Below, piece by piece: positions 54,559 through 63,789 of a stretch of 64,000 nucleotides of DNA. Positions within the stretch are counted from its first letter, which is position 1, and every line of letters starts with the position of its first letter. The translations under genes were made by a program, and so were the position numbers. Under the pieces are notes generated by a model. That model saw only the letters and a program-made list of their open reading frames with translations. It was not told the origin of the DNA and searched no databases. Source of the stretch: Natronococcus pandeyae (GTDB lineage: Archaea; Halobacteriota; Halobacteria; Halobacteriales; Natrialbaceae); contig NZ_PHNJ01000009.1 of NCBI RefSeq assembly GCF_008122205.1, positions 124,001-188,000 on the forward strand, given 5' to 3'.

Positions 54559-55914
54559 TCAACTGAGATCGCAACCCGCCTCGTCCGCCGGAACCATGAC
54601 CTCATCGGGTTCGTACGTCTCGATCGGCTCGCCGGGCATCACCGACGCGTCCCAGGTATCCTCGTACTCCTCGCTCGTGGGGACCGGCCAGGCGACGGTC
54701 ATCGCGGAGGCCGCCTGGTTGTTGTGTTCTTGGAACGTGTAGGCATCCTCGCCTTTCGGTGTATCCGTGACCGTCATTCCGTGCATCGCCTCGGCAATAT
54801 CCTCGCCGTCGGTCGAGTCGGTCTCGTCGATCGCCTGGGCGAGTGCTGAGGCCCCAACGAACGTCCCGGCACTGAACAGGTCCGGAACCTGATCGTAGGC
54901 GTCGGTGTGGAGGTCGACGAACTCGTCGTTGATCTCGTTGTCGTACTGGTTCCAGTGGTATCGAGTCGTGAACGGGCCGAGACCGGCTTCTTCGATCTCT
55001 TCCGCGGTGAAATCCTCGCCGAGGCTCGCCTCGACGGCCTGACCCGTGATCTGTGTGGTGACGAGTTCGGCGAAGCCACCGAAGGCCTGGATGTCGTCGT
55101 AGGCCATCGCCGTCGGAAGGAACTCGGGCAGCGTGACGAACGTGAACCCGCCGACGACGCCGTCGGCCCCCTGTTCCATAGCCTCGTCGAACATCCCCTC
55201 GAACTCGCTGTACCCCGCTTCGACGAAGCGTGGCTCGAGCACCTCGACGCCCTGTGCTTCCAGGACCTCCTGGTAGTTGTTGGCGACCCCCTCGCCGAAG
55301 GCTCCTTCCGCCGCGAAGATGGCGACCGTCGAGACGTCGCCTTGCTCTGCGACGTATCGTCCACCCGCACGGGCGTCCATCGCCGTGTGCTCGCTCGCCC
55401 GGAACGCGAGTTCGTGACAGTGGTCTTCGGAGACGGTGATATCTCCGTCGGCGGCGGGGCCGATGATGAACGGAATGTTCGCCTCGTCGATGACGTTCGG
55501 GATGATCTGGCGAACGCCGTCGGAGGACGACCCCCCAAACAGGATGTCGATCTCGTCGTCGACGACCAGATCCTCCGCGACGCGCTGGGCCGTATCCGGG
55601 ACGAACTCGGTGTCCTCGACGATAATTTCGATCGCCGGACCGTCGTCTGGCTCCAGTTCGTACGTTCCCGTCGTCATCTCCTCGATCGGCTCGAGATCGT
55701 ACTTGTACGCCAGTCCGGAGTAAAACCCCATCAGGCTGATCTGGCCGTAATACTCGAGCTCTCTCGAAACGGGCTGGATCGCACCGATCGTCAGCGTGTC
55801 GTCGGTCCCTGCGGTGCCGTTCTCGTCGAGACAGCCCGCGATACCGACCGAACCGAGTGCGCCGACTGTGGCGGTCCGTTTCAGCACCGTACGTCGCGCG
55901 ATATCGTTCCCCAT
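54559..55914 (-). CDS. ABC transporter substrate-binding lipoprotein (LivK-like)
   Basis: A 451-residue periplasmic-binding-protein-type lipoprotein. It has a Tat signal (ARRTVLKRTATVGALGSVG) and lipobox IAGCLD, so it is exported folded and lipid-anchored outside. The mature part has the type I fold of amino-acid/amide receptors (LTIGAIQPVS at the start, VAEDLVVDDEIDILFGG, AFGGFAELV). It is the first gene of the five-gene operon and delivers ligand to LivH/LivM. Ligand unknown; branched-chain amino acids or amides are likely. Confidence 0.92.
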   Translation of the reverse strand: MGNDIARRTVLKRTATVGALGSVGIAGCLDENGTAGTDDTLTIGAIQPVSRELEYYGQISLMGFYSGLAYKYDLEPIEEMTTGTYELEPDDGPAIEIIVEDTEFVPDTAQRVAEDLVVDDEIDILFGGSSSDGVRQIIPNVIDEANIPFIIGPAADGDITVSEDHCHELAFRASEHTAMDARAGGRYVAEQGDVSTVAIFAAEGAFGEGVANNYQEVLEAQGVEVLEPRFVEAGYSEFEGMFDEAMEQGADGVVGGFTFVTLPEFLPTAMAYDDIQAFGGFAELVTTQITGQAVEASLGEDFTAEEIEEAGLGPFTTRYHWNQYDNEINDEFVDLHTDAYDQVPDLFSAGTFVGASALAQAIDETDSTDGEDIAEAMHGMTVTDTPKGEDAYTFQEHNNQAASAMTVAWPVPTSEEYEDTWDASVMPGEPIETYEPDEVMVPADEAGCDLS

Positions 55915-56130
55915 ACTACCTGTACAATTACCATATACCGACATGAGTGGAACGGTTGACATGTCAACAGGTGTGGAGACGACCGCTGCAATGCCGACGC
56001 TTCCTGTCTGTGGAGCGCGAGACGAGGGATCCAAAACGAAACTCAACGGTCGGTCGTCGTCCCTCACTGCCCTCGGCCTCGTCGTTCGAGTTTCAACCCA
56101 CCCGAACGAACGGTGGGCTGACTCCCGATC

Positions 56131-57033
56131 TCAGACCAGCACGCGCTCGAGATCGACGACAACCCCGCTCTTGGCGTCGGGATCACCGACCAGTTCTCCG
56201 AGACACACTGCTGCTCCGTTCGGCGTGTAGCAGGCGACGAGGGATCCGCGGTCGGCGTCCTCGGCCTCGATCACGCCCGGCGCGTAGACCGGCGCGCCCG
56301 TCGCGACCTGCTCGGCCGCGCTCTCGGCGATCATCACGCTCGGGATGTGCTCGAGGATCCGCTCGGCGGGTTCGACGAGTTCGAACAGCGGCTCCGGATC
56401 GTCGTCCTCGAGCCAGAACGCGAGCGCGTCGTGGAACTCCTGGGCGGTGTGCAGCGTCGTATCGTCGAACGGCGTCGTGGCCGTCCGCCGGAGGTGTCCC
56501 ATGTGGCCGCCCGTCCCCAGCGCGAGGCCGAGATCGTGACAGAGTTTCCGGACGTAGGTCCCGCTCTCACACCGAATGCGGACGAGCGCCTGCCGGTCGT
56601 CGGTCTCGAGCACCTCGAGGTCGTAGATTTCGCGCACGCGCAGGCGACGCGAGACGGCGCTCTTGCGCGGCGGCTTCTGATAGATCGGCCCCTCGAACTC
56701 GGCGGCGATCGACTCGACGTCGTTCGGGACGGGGCCGTGGCACTCGAGGACGGCGACGTACTCCTTTTCGCCCTCGAGGAACGTCTGTGCGAGTCGTGTC
56801 GCGTCCCCGAGCATGATCGGGAGGCAGCCGGTCACCTTCGGGTCGAGGGTGCCGGCGTGGGCCGCCTGATCGATCGTTCCCGCATCGCGCTCGGCCAGCG
56901 TGTCGGCGACCGCGTCACGAAGCCAGCCGCTCACCTGGTGGGAAGATGGACCTGGCGGTTTGTCGAGGTTGACGACGCCGAAGGTCAGGAGGTCGGCGGG
57001 CGATCGCTCTTCGGGTGGGCCACGGAGTGCCAT
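56131..57033 (-). CDS. truB: tRNA/rRNA pseudouridine synthase, Cbf5/TruB family
   Basis: A 300-residue enzyme with the catalytic motif HAGTLDPKVTGCLP (Asp64) and KEYVAVLECHG. The C-terminal 75 residues form a PUA domain (EQVATGAPVYAPGV). Archaeal Cbf5 is the catalytic subunit of H/ACA RNA-guided pseudouridylation and also modifies U55 in tRNA. The N-terminus carries the usual VVNLDKPPGPSSH. Its ATG overlaps the stop of cmk by one base (TGATG), so they are coupled. Confidence 0.95.
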   Translation of the reverse strand: MALRGPPEERSPADLLTFGVVNLDKPPGPSSHQVSGWLRDAVADTLAERDAGTIDQAAHAGTLDPKVTGCLPIMLGDATRLAQTFLEGEKEYVAVLECHGPVPNDVESIAAEFEGPIYQKPPRKSAVSRRLRVREIYDLEVLETDDRQALVRIRCESGTYVRKLCHDLGLALGTGGHMGHLRRTATTPFDDTTLHTAQEFHDALAFWLEDDDPEPLFELVEPAERILEHIPSVMIAESAAEQVATGAPVYAPGVIEAEDADRGSLVACYTPNGAAVCLGELVGDPDAKSGVVVDLERVLV

Positions 57034-57611
57034 CAGAAGTCGTAGTTGACGCCGGTGACGGTCGCCTTTCCTTCGTCACCGTCTGGTTTGTACTCGTCGA
57101 CAGCAGTCACGAGCATGTCGAGGACGGCGTCGGGCTCCCAGCGAGCGGTGTTCACGGAGAGATCGTAGATCGTCAGGTCTCGGATGTCGATCCCGTAGTA
57201 CTCCGCGTACCGCTGGGCCTCGCTCGCCTCGCGCGCCTTCGTCTCCTCGGTCGCCCGTTCGGGATCCTTCGCCTCCCGTTCGGCGATCCGATAGCCGCGG
57301 ACCCCCGCAGGCGCGTCGAGCCAGAACCGGAAGTCGGCGTGGTCTCCGGCGAGCCAGCCGGCCAGGCGCGACTCGAGCACGAGGTCGTCCTCCTCGATGG
57401 CGATCTCGCGCAGCCGACGATCGAGATCGCGGTCGATCGACTCGTTCTCCTCCGCGAGTTTGTTGAACTCGAGCGGAGTGTAGCCGCGCTCGTCGGCCAA
57501 CTCGCGGAAGATGTCGCCGCCGCTGACGTGATCGAGATCGAACGCGTCGGCGAGCAACTCCGCAGTCGTGCTCTTCCCGCTTCCCGGCGGGCCGGAGACG
57601 GTGAGTAACAT
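57033..57611 (-). CDS. cmk: (d)CMP kinase, archaeal type
   Basis: A 192-residue P-loop kinase. The P-loop GPPGSGKST is at residues 8-16, the NMP-binding part has [12 protein letters not shown], and the lid region has arginines in [22 protein letters not shown]. It phosphorylates CMP and dCMP with ATP. It lies in the usual haloarchaeal block adk - DUF106 - cmk - truB and is translationally coupled to truB. The ATG at 57611 is directly before the first strand. Confidence 0.93.
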   Translation of the reverse strand: MLLTVSGPPGSGKSTTAELLADAFDLDHVSGGDIFRELADERGYTPLEFNKLAEENESIDRDLDRRLREIAIEEDDLVLESRLAGWLAGDHADFRFWLDAPAGVRGYRIAEREAKDPERATEETKAREASEAQRYAEYYGIDIRDLTIYDLSVNTARWEPDAVLDMLVTAVDEYKPDGDEGKATVTGVNYDF

Positions 57612-57740
57612 ATCCAAACTGTGACGGGGCGGGTAAAATGGGTTTTGAATCCGCAGGCGGAACGCGCCCGTGAGCGTGTGACTGGGGGACACGCGACGAA
57701 GACGGTAACGGAGGCCGCTACGGAGAAGATCGTCCCTGAA

Positions 57741-58691
57741 TCAGGTTCCCGACGGCGTCATGTCGATGTTCAGCGCCTTTCGCAGCAGCTGGGTAAAGCC
57801 CATCGAGCAGAGGAAGTACCAGACGATCCACGCCCACATCGGACCGAGCAGTCCTTCGTTCAGGGCCACCTCGCCGACGATCGGCATGATCATCACCCGC
57901 TCGGCTTCGCTCACGTGGCCGCCGAGGATCTTCCAGTACATCCAGAGGAACAGCGGGATCGTAAACAGCATGATCCAGACCATCGGCCGGAACTGCTCTT
58001 TGAACATCCCGATGTTGTCGGCCATCGCCTCCATCTGTTCCTCGCGGACCTTCTCCATCTCGTTCTCGAGTCGCTCGATTTCGGCCTCGCTCGCGTCGCG
58101 TTCTTCGGCCTCCTGCTTGCGCTCGCGGACGTCCTTCTGTTTCTCCTGCATCGCTTTCATCCGCTCCTGGTACTTCCCGATCCGCTCGGGGTTCATCAGG
58201 TTCGCCTGCAGGAGCGTCGAGTAGAGACCGGTCAGCAGCGCGACGGAGAGGATCACGGCGTAGAACGGCAGCGCCGCGTCGAGGGGCGCGAGCGCGAGAT
58301 CGATCGTGCTCCCGACTGTATCCCGCACCGACTCGAGCCAGTAGCCGATCATCAGCAGCACCGACCCGACGGCGGCCATCTTGTCCCACTGCGACCAGTT
58401 CGCATCCTCCTCGTCGATGTCGACGTCGGGGACCCCGCCGGGGTCACCGTCGCCGTCGAGCGCCTCGTCGTAGGCCTCGCGGTCGGCGATTTCGAACCCC
58501 TGGTCGCCGTCGACCAGCACGCCTTTTTCGATCAGTCGACCCCACTGCCCACTGGTCAGGTCGTCGTTGACGTCACCCCACTGGACCTCGCCACCGTTCC
58601 TGTCGGCCTCCTCGCGGATGGCCTCGAGGGCCTCCGTCATCGAGGAATCCTCGCGGACGAGGGTGTTGATCTTCTCGGCTGTACGCGTCAT
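57741..58691 (-). CDS. DUF106 membrane protein (Oxa1/EMC3 superfamily)
   Basis: A 316-residue protein. An N-terminal soluble extension of about 110 residues precedes three main membrane helices, with a long charged coiled coil (about residues 175-225, KYQERMKAMQEKQKDVRERK) between the first and second. This layout is the archaeal DUF106/Ylp1 type of the Oxa1/YidC/EMC3/TMCO1 superfamily, which helps insert membrane proteins near the ribosome. It sits upstream of cmk on the same strand with a 129-base gap. Confidence 0.9.
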   Translation of the reverse strand: MTRTAEKINTLVREDSSMTEALEAIREEADRNGGEVQWGDVNDDLTSGQWGRLIEKGVLVDGDQGFEIADREAYDEALDGDGDPGGVPDVDIDEEDANWSQWDKMAAVGSVLLMIGYWLESVRDTVGSTIDLALAPLDAALPFYAVILSVALLTGLYSTLLQANLMNPERIGKYQERMKAMQEKQKDVRERKQEAEERDASEAEIERLENEMEKVREEQMEAMADNIGMFKEQFRPMVWIMLFTIPLFLWMYWKILGGHVSEAERVMIMPIVGEVALNEGLLGPMWAWIVWYFLCSMGFTQLLRKALNIDMTPSGT

Positions 58692-58933
58692 CTGACGAAA
58701 GCTAGGGCACGTCCGATATACAAGTGTTTATCTTCGAGGATGCCACGTTTCGATCCCCCATAGCGAAACCCCGTCGATAAACGAACTGTCTGGCCGCTCT
58801 GCGTCCCTCGCGGTCGTCGTTCGCTCGCTGCTCGAGTTCGATATTCGCACGAGAGATAATGGATGGAATAAACGATTCCAAATGGTCCTCTCAGTCGAGA
58901 GTTTTATTATCGATACTATTCTCATAAGAAGAT

Positions 58934-60484
58934 ATGAACGACGCTGGCGCTGGGGAAACTATTTCGACGGGACGCGGTCAGACGGCGTTGATCGGGTTCG
59001 TGATACTGATCGGAATGGTCGCGGTCGCCAGCGCTGGAATCCTCGTGGTCGGTGGTGAACTCCTGACCACGACCGAGCATCAGACGGAGGAAGAACGGGT
59101 CTTGCAGGCGTTCACCGAACTCAGCCAGAACATGCAGACCGTCTCGGCGAACGACGACGTCTCGAAATCGATCGATCTCGACGCGGGAGAGCACGGTGCG
59201 GTGGTGAAGACGAACACCAGTACGCTTCACGTCTCGGGCGGCGACGTCGACGAGACGATCCACATTGGCGCGATCGAGTACGAGGGCGAGGACGGCACCA
59301 GAATCGCCTACCAGAGCGGGGCCGTCTTCCACGAGACGGGCGAAGAGACGCAGATCGTCTCGTCGCCGCCGGTCTACTTCGACGCCGACGCCGAATCGCT
59401 CTCGTTCCCGATCATCAAGGCGAAAGACGACGCTGATCTCAGTTCGGGAGATGTTACTGTTAGGCACGCAAAGACGGATCCGCTCACGGAGGCGAATCTC
59501 GTCGAAAACGATACGGTGACGATCCAGATCACGAGTGAATACTACCGCGGGTGGGAAACGTACTTCGAGCAGCAGGGACCAACTTCTGTTCAAGAAGTTG
59601 AAAGCTACGAGAACAACGAAAGTGGAACGGTAACTGCAGAGTTTGGTTACTTGGATCCGGATATCGCTTTCGAGGATGGAATGGTATTGTCAGATGGCGT
59701 TAAAGAACACAGCAACGGTACATCCGGGGTGAATTACGACGAAGATGAATACAAGTCAGGTTCGGTACATGAACTTGATGAAGTAATAGATGAGATGGTG
59801 GCCGACGAAGAAGTCAATAACAAAACTAATTGGACAGATGAGGAGTCACTGGTGATGGATGGTACTGAGGATTTCTCAGACGACGTTGATTATATTGATG
59901 AAGAAGGAGTGTTCCCGAATGGAACATATTATGCGGAGGAAATCGATCTCGGAGATGTGTCATTCAATTTGACTGAAGGAAATGTGACTCTTGTTGTAAA
60001 TGGTGATATCCAGATCGAGGATGGAATGAAAGTTGAGGGTTGGGATCAAGAAGAAGATCGTACTTTGAAGATCTATTCAACAGGGAATCTTAATATAGAT
60101 GGAGCAGATGTCTGTGCTGAACCGTGTGAGGAAGTTAACGCCAAACAGTTACAGATATTCGGAACGTCAGATATGCATGTTAGTATTGGTCCAGGAACCT
60201 CTACTGTTAACGCCCTCCTCTACGCTGCAAGCGATGAGGAAATAACTGATAATGAAGTACACGGCCGACAGTGTGATGCACAAGTTTGTTTACATTCGGG
60301 AGACGTTTATTTTAATGGATCGATAGTGGCATCATCAGTGGGCGGTAATGGTAATTCAAACGTCTCCCACGATCCGAAACTAATAGATGAAGAAATTGAG
60401 ATCTATCCAGACGATTACCCCCTACCACCCCAGATTACCTACCTCAACATCGCCGAACACCAGGTCGAAATAGAAGAGAACTGA
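58934..60484 (+). CDS. Pilin-like surface protein of mosaic composition
   Basis: A 516-residue protein with a class III-type N-terminus (GRGQTALIGFVILIGMVAVASAG), as in archaeal pilin/DUF7289-like proteins, which would be processed by PibD and anchored by that helix. The first 210 residues are GC-rich host-like sequence; about residues 220-490 (59590-60410) are clearly AT-rich, and the last 25 residues are GC-rich again. The AT-rich part is a beta-helix-like region with NIDGADVCAEPCEE and GSIVASSVGGN. It lies between DUF106 and adk, normally adjacent in relatives, on the opposite strand. Promoter TATA near 58901 (TTTTATTAT). Confidence 0.7.
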   Translation: MNDAGAGETISTGRGQTALIGFVILIGMVAVASAGILVVGGELLTTTEHQTEEERVLQAFTELSQNMQTVSANDDVSKSIDLDAGEHGAVVKTNTSTLHVSGGDVDETIHIGAIEYEGEDGTRIAYQSGAVFHETGEETQIVSSPPVYFDADAESLSFPIIKAKDDADLSSGDVTVRHAKTDPLTEANLVENDTVTIQITSEYYRGWETYFEQQGPTSVQEVESYENNESGTVTAEFGYLDPDIAFEDGMVLSDGVKEHSNGTSGVNYDEDEYKSGSVHELDEVIDEMVADEEVNNKTNWTDEESLVMDGTEDFSDDVDYIDEEGVFPNGTYYAEEIDLGDVSFNLTEGNVTLVVNGDIQIEDGMKVEGWDQEEDRTLKIYSTGNLNIDGADVCAEPCEEVNAKQLQIFGTSDMHVSIGPGTSTVNALLYAASDEEITDNEVHGRQCDAQVCLHSGDVYFNGSIVASSVGGNGNSNVSHDPKLIDEEIEIYPDDYPLPPQITYLNIAEHQVEIEEN

Positions 60485-61120
60485 TTACGCCGCGTCTTCG
60501 ATCGTTTCCTTCACGTCCTCCCAGACCTCGTCGGGTGACTGCTCGCCGTCGACGCGCTCGAGCGTCCCCTCCTCCTCGTAATGCTCGATCACGGGTTCGG
60601 TGTTCTCCCGATAGACGCGAAGCCGTTCTTTAACCGTCTCTTCGGTGTCGTCGTCACGCTGCTCGAGGCGCCCTTCGACCTCGGGGTCCTCCGGCGGATT
60701 GTACTCGACGTGGTAGATGTCGCCGGTCTCAGGGTCCATCCGGCGGCCGGTCAGGCGGTGGACGAGTTCGTCCTCGCCGACGTCGAGGTAGAGCACGACG
60801 TCCAGGTCGGTCATGTCCTCGAGTTCCTCGGCCTGCTCTAGGTTGCGCGGGTAGCCGTCGAGGACGAAGCCGTCGGCCTGGGAGAGAGCCTCGTCGACGA
60901 TGGCGTTGACGACGTCGTCGGGGACGAGTTCGCCCTGGTCCATGTACTCTCGAGGCGTGTCGTACTCCGTGTCCATCTCCGAGATGTCCATGTCCTTGTT
61001 CGCACGGAGCGCGTCGCCGGTCGTGATATGCTCGACATCGAACTCGTCTGCGATGTTTGCGCTCTGGGTCCCTTTTCCTGCCCCGGGTGCCCCCAGAATC
61101 AGGATTCGTGGCTGTGCCAT
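60485..61120 (-). CDS. adk: Adenylate kinase
   Basis: A 211-residue enzyme. P-loop [10 protein letters not shown] is at residues 10-19, the NMP-binding segment HITTGDALR follows, [10 protein letters not shown] is the adenylate-kinase signature, and the lid has [22 protein letters not shown] without zinc cysteines. It converts AMP and ATP into 2 ADP. A TATA-like CTTTATGC about 25 bases before ATG 61120 suggests a leaderless mRNA. It is convergent with the surface-protein gene with no spare bases. Confidence 0.97.
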   Translation of the reverse strand: MAQPRILILGAPGAGKGTQSANIADEFDVEHITTGDALRANKDMDISEMDTEYDTPREYMDQGELVPDDVVNAIVDEALSQADGFVLDGYPRNLEQAEELEDMTDLDVVLYLDVGEDELVHRLTGRRMDPETGDIYHVEYNPPEDPEVEGRLEQRDDDTEETVKERLRVYRENTEPVIEHYEEEGTLERVDGEQSPDEVWEDVKETIEDAA

Positions 61121-61179
61121 GTTCCCTCGTTCAGCATCAGCGCATAAAGGCTTAAAGAATCGGGCACATCTCTACGGGT

Positions 61180-61590
61180 ATGACTCGATTCGACGCCGCC
61201 GATCCGACGGACCGACGAAAGCTGTACGCCGAGGGAATTCAGGCACACCGAGAACGTGGCGGCGGGTTCGTGACCTTCGAGGTGGACGAAGCGTCGCTCT
61301 CGGAGGCGGAAGGTCTCGATCTCGATCTGGGAACGCCGTGGATCCAGTTCGCCGACGGCACGATCAACCTCGACTGTACCGACGCGGAACTCGAGGAACT
61401 CAAGGGACTGCTCTCGGAGTATCCGGTGTTCAAAATTGACGAACTGAACCGGCCCGAGGACGTCGACGGCGTCAACGTCCGGATCAGCGCAAAGGCGGAC
61501 CCGAACCGAATCGGGCAGTTTCTCGACGCAGTGTTCCGACGCGCCTACGGCCTCCCCGAGGAGTACCGGATCTGGATCGTCGACCTCTGA
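61180..61590 (+). CDS. Conserved haloarchaeal hypothetical protein
   Basis: A 136-residue soluble protein without a domain I can name. It begins MTRFDAADPTDRRKLYAEGIQAHRERGGG, then has alternating strands and helices (WIQFADGTINLDCTDAELEELKGLL) and ends with IWIVDL. The gene is divergent from adk with 59 bases between, and a TATA-like CTTAAAG near 61151 fits a leaderless start at 61180. It is convergent with the amphi-Trp gene; stop codons are adjacent. Confidence 0.7.
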   Translation: MTRFDAADPTDRRKLYAEGIQAHRERGGGFVTFEVDEASLSEAEGLDLDLGTPWIQFADGTINLDCTDAELEELKGLLSEYPVFKIDELNRPEDVDGVNVRISAKADPNRIGQFLDAVFRRAYGLPEEYRIWIVDL

Positions 61591-61881
61591 CTATTCGATT
61601 CGGAGTTCGCCGCTACCATCCCCGTCACCCTCGTCGCCCTCGTCCCACTCGAGTTCGAACTCGACGCTGAGCTCGGCCGGTCCGCCGGAACTCGAGGTCT
61701 CCCGTTCGGCCTTGATCTCGAAGGTCGGACGCGCCGGCGGCGACATGGTGACGGATTCGTCGCCGGCCTCGAGCGAGATGTCGTCGCCGCTGTCGATCGA
61801 ATCCGCGACGGTGCGGAGGTAGTTTGCGATCTCGTCGCGCTCCATCGAGCGTTCGAACTTGAAGAGTACTTCTTCAGGCAT
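61591..61881 (-). CDS. Amphi-Trp domain protein
   Basis: A 96-residue acidic protein. It has MPEEVLFKFERSMERDEIANYLR at the start and the block SVTMSPPARPTFEIKAERE, typical of the small amphi-Trp family frequent in haloarchaea. The last 20 residues are mostly Glu, Asp and Gly. Function is unknown. The stop lies back to back with the convergent hypothetical gene. Confidence 0.85.
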   Translation of the reverse strand: MPEEVLFKFERSMERDEIANYLRTVADSIDSGDDISLEAGDESVTMSPPARPTFEIKAERETSSSGGPAELSVEFELEWDEGDEGDGDGSGELRIE

Positions 61882-62120
61882 ACTGACCTGTACGACGGCC
61901 AGGGTAGAGAGTCTATCGCCAGCAGTGAGTCCTCACCGAGCATCCCGTGACGGTGCAGAAAAGGGGGTCCTCGGTATCCGATGACTACGAGTCTGATACA
62001 GTGACTCACGTGGGTTCAGGGCTGGCTGAAACGGATGCATGCTGCCAAGGGAAAGCTACAGGGAGCATCGAGGCTTGCAAATGACAGGCGTTTTCCCCGG
62101 TGAACTTATAAACCAGAGTA

Positions 62121-63206
62121 ATGAGCGAAGACGATCCCGACCACTCGCTTCGGGAGAGCGTTGAACAGTCGCGCCACGGCGCGCCGGCAGTCGGTGCGGT
62201 CGTCCGGGATCGCTTCGAGAGCAACGAGGTCTTCCAGCGGATCATCGCCGCGGCGGACGACGAGATCGATACTGGGCTCCGCGAACTGTTCTTCAGTGCT
62301 CTCGCCGCTGGCTTCGCGATCACGCTGACGTTCCTGATCTACGCTTCGATGTACGCCGAATACGACGGCGATCCGATTCTGAGCGGGCTCCTCTATCCGA
62401 TCGGCTTCATCTACATCATTCTGGGCGGCTACCAGCTCTACACGGAGAACACCCTGCCACCGGTCGCACTCGTCCTCGAGCGGCTGGCGAGTCTTCCGGC
62501 ACTCCTTCGTGTCTGGACGGTGGTCCTGATCGGGAATTTCGTCGGTGGGACGTTCGGCGCGCTCGTGCTCGCGTTCACCGGCGTCTTCTCTCCGGAAGCG
62601 TCCATCGCGGCCACTGACATCGCCATGAAGGGGATGGAGACGCCCTTCTGGGACCTGTTCTTCAAGGGCGCTTTCGCCGGACTGATCGTCGCCGGCGTCG
62701 TCTGGCTCGACTTCGCGTCCCGCGACACGATTACCCGCTTTTTCCTCGTCTATATGGCGTTTCTCATGATTCCGTTCGCGGACCTGTTCCACGTCGTCGT
62801 CTCCTTTACCGAAGTGATGTACCTCGTGTTCAACGGTCAGGTCGCGCTCTACGCGGGAATGAGCCAGTTCGTCCTGCCGGTGTTGCTCGGTAACACCATC
62901 GGTGGGGTCCTGCTCGTGACGGTCGTCAACTACTTCCAGACGACCGAACGTCGTCTCGAGGACGCTCGTCGGGACGGGGCCGAACGACAGCTCACCATCC
63001 GGGAGTGGCTCATCGGCGGACTCGCCGGTCGGGCCTACGTTCCCGCCAGGCCCGGCAAGGAGTCCAGATTGCCGGAGGACCAGCTCGGTATCGAAGAGCG
63101 AATGGAGGCGAGATACGGATCGGATGTCACGGATCACGGGGAGCACTATAGGGACGGCGACGCTGAGCAGACGAGTGATGTCGCCGACTATCCCAAGAAC
63201 GAGTGA
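62121..63206 (+). CDS. Formate/nitrite transporter family protein
   Basis: A 361-residue membrane protein with six core helices of the FNT fold. Conserved motifs are GYQLYTENTLPPVALVLE, IGNFVGGTFGALVL and the second half-helix GNTIGGVLLVTVVNY. These pentameric channels carry formate, nitrite or hydrosulfide. A C-terminal soluble tail of about 70 acidic residues is extra. A TATAAA lies only about 12 bases before the ATG (62107-62112), so the true transcription start may be inside the annotated N-terminus or a different promoter is used. Confidence 0.9.
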   Translation: MSEDDPDHSLRESVEQSRHGAPAVGAVVRDRFESNEVFQRIIAAADDEIDTGLRELFFSALAAGFAITLTFLIYASMYAEYDGDPILSGLLYPIGFIYIILGGYQLYTENTLPPVALVLERLASLPALLRVWTVVLIGNFVGGTFGALVLAFTGVFSPEASIAATDIAMKGMETPFWDLFFKGAFAGLIVAGVVWLDFASRDTITRFFLVYMAFLMIPFADLFHVVVSFTEVMYLVFNGQVALYAGMSQFVLPVLLGNTIGGVLLVTVVNYFQTTERRLEDARRDGAERQLTIREWLIGGLAGRAYVPARPGKESRLPEDQLGIEERMEARYGSDVTDHGEHYRDGDAEQTSDVADYPKNE

Positions 63207-63210
63207 CGGC

Positions 63211-63618
63211 TTACCGGACGACCGTCACGGGACAGTCCGCGCGACGGACGATCGTCTCGGCGACGCTCCCGAGTAACACCCGTTTCACGCCGCTCTTCCC
63301 GCGGCTTCCGACGACGATGTGATCGACATCGTGTTCGTCGGCGAACGAAACCGTTGCCTTCGCCGGATGTCCGGTGATGATCTCCGTCTCGACATCCCGT
63401 CCGTACTCCTCGGCGATCGCCACCGCGTTGGCGAGAACGTTTTTAGCGTCTTCGCGGGCCACGTCTTCACCCGATGTGTCGGAGCTGTTCGACAAATCCA
63501 GGAGTTCTACCTCGAGGACGGTGACGACCCGTATCGTGGCGTCGGGGAACGTCTCGAGTGCGTGTTTAATTGCCTGTCGGGCTTCTTCCGAGTCGTCTAC
63601 GGCGACCAGGACATCCAT
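63211..63618 (-). CDS. Universal stress protein, UspA family (second copy)
   Basis: A 135-residue Usp protein starting MDVLVAVDDSEEARQ. The ATP-binding signature VGSRGKSGVKRVLLGSVAE and PVTVVR end the protein, as in the copy at 12908-13333. ATG 63618 begins directly at the first strand; the frame is open further up but without support. It is convergent with the FNT gene across four bases. Confidence 0.95.
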   Translation of the reverse strand: MDVLVAVDDSEEARQAIKHALETFPDATIRVVTVLEVELLDLSNSSDTSGEDVAREDAKNVLANAVAIAEEYGRDVETEIITGHPAKATVSFADEHDVDHIVVGSRGKSGVKRVLLGSVAETIVRRADCPVTVVR

Positions 63619-63789
63619 AGGCGACGTAAGGCCTGATCCGATAAAACCGTTCATCCTCGGTCGTCGATCGTCGGTTTGAGCCGATCATCGCCGTATCAAC
63701 CGTCGGGTCACGAGAGCCTCTGCGATGAAATTGCAGTTGTCGACGAGATCCATCTGACTTACGTGGTTGCCACTCTTCAGATAGCATCA

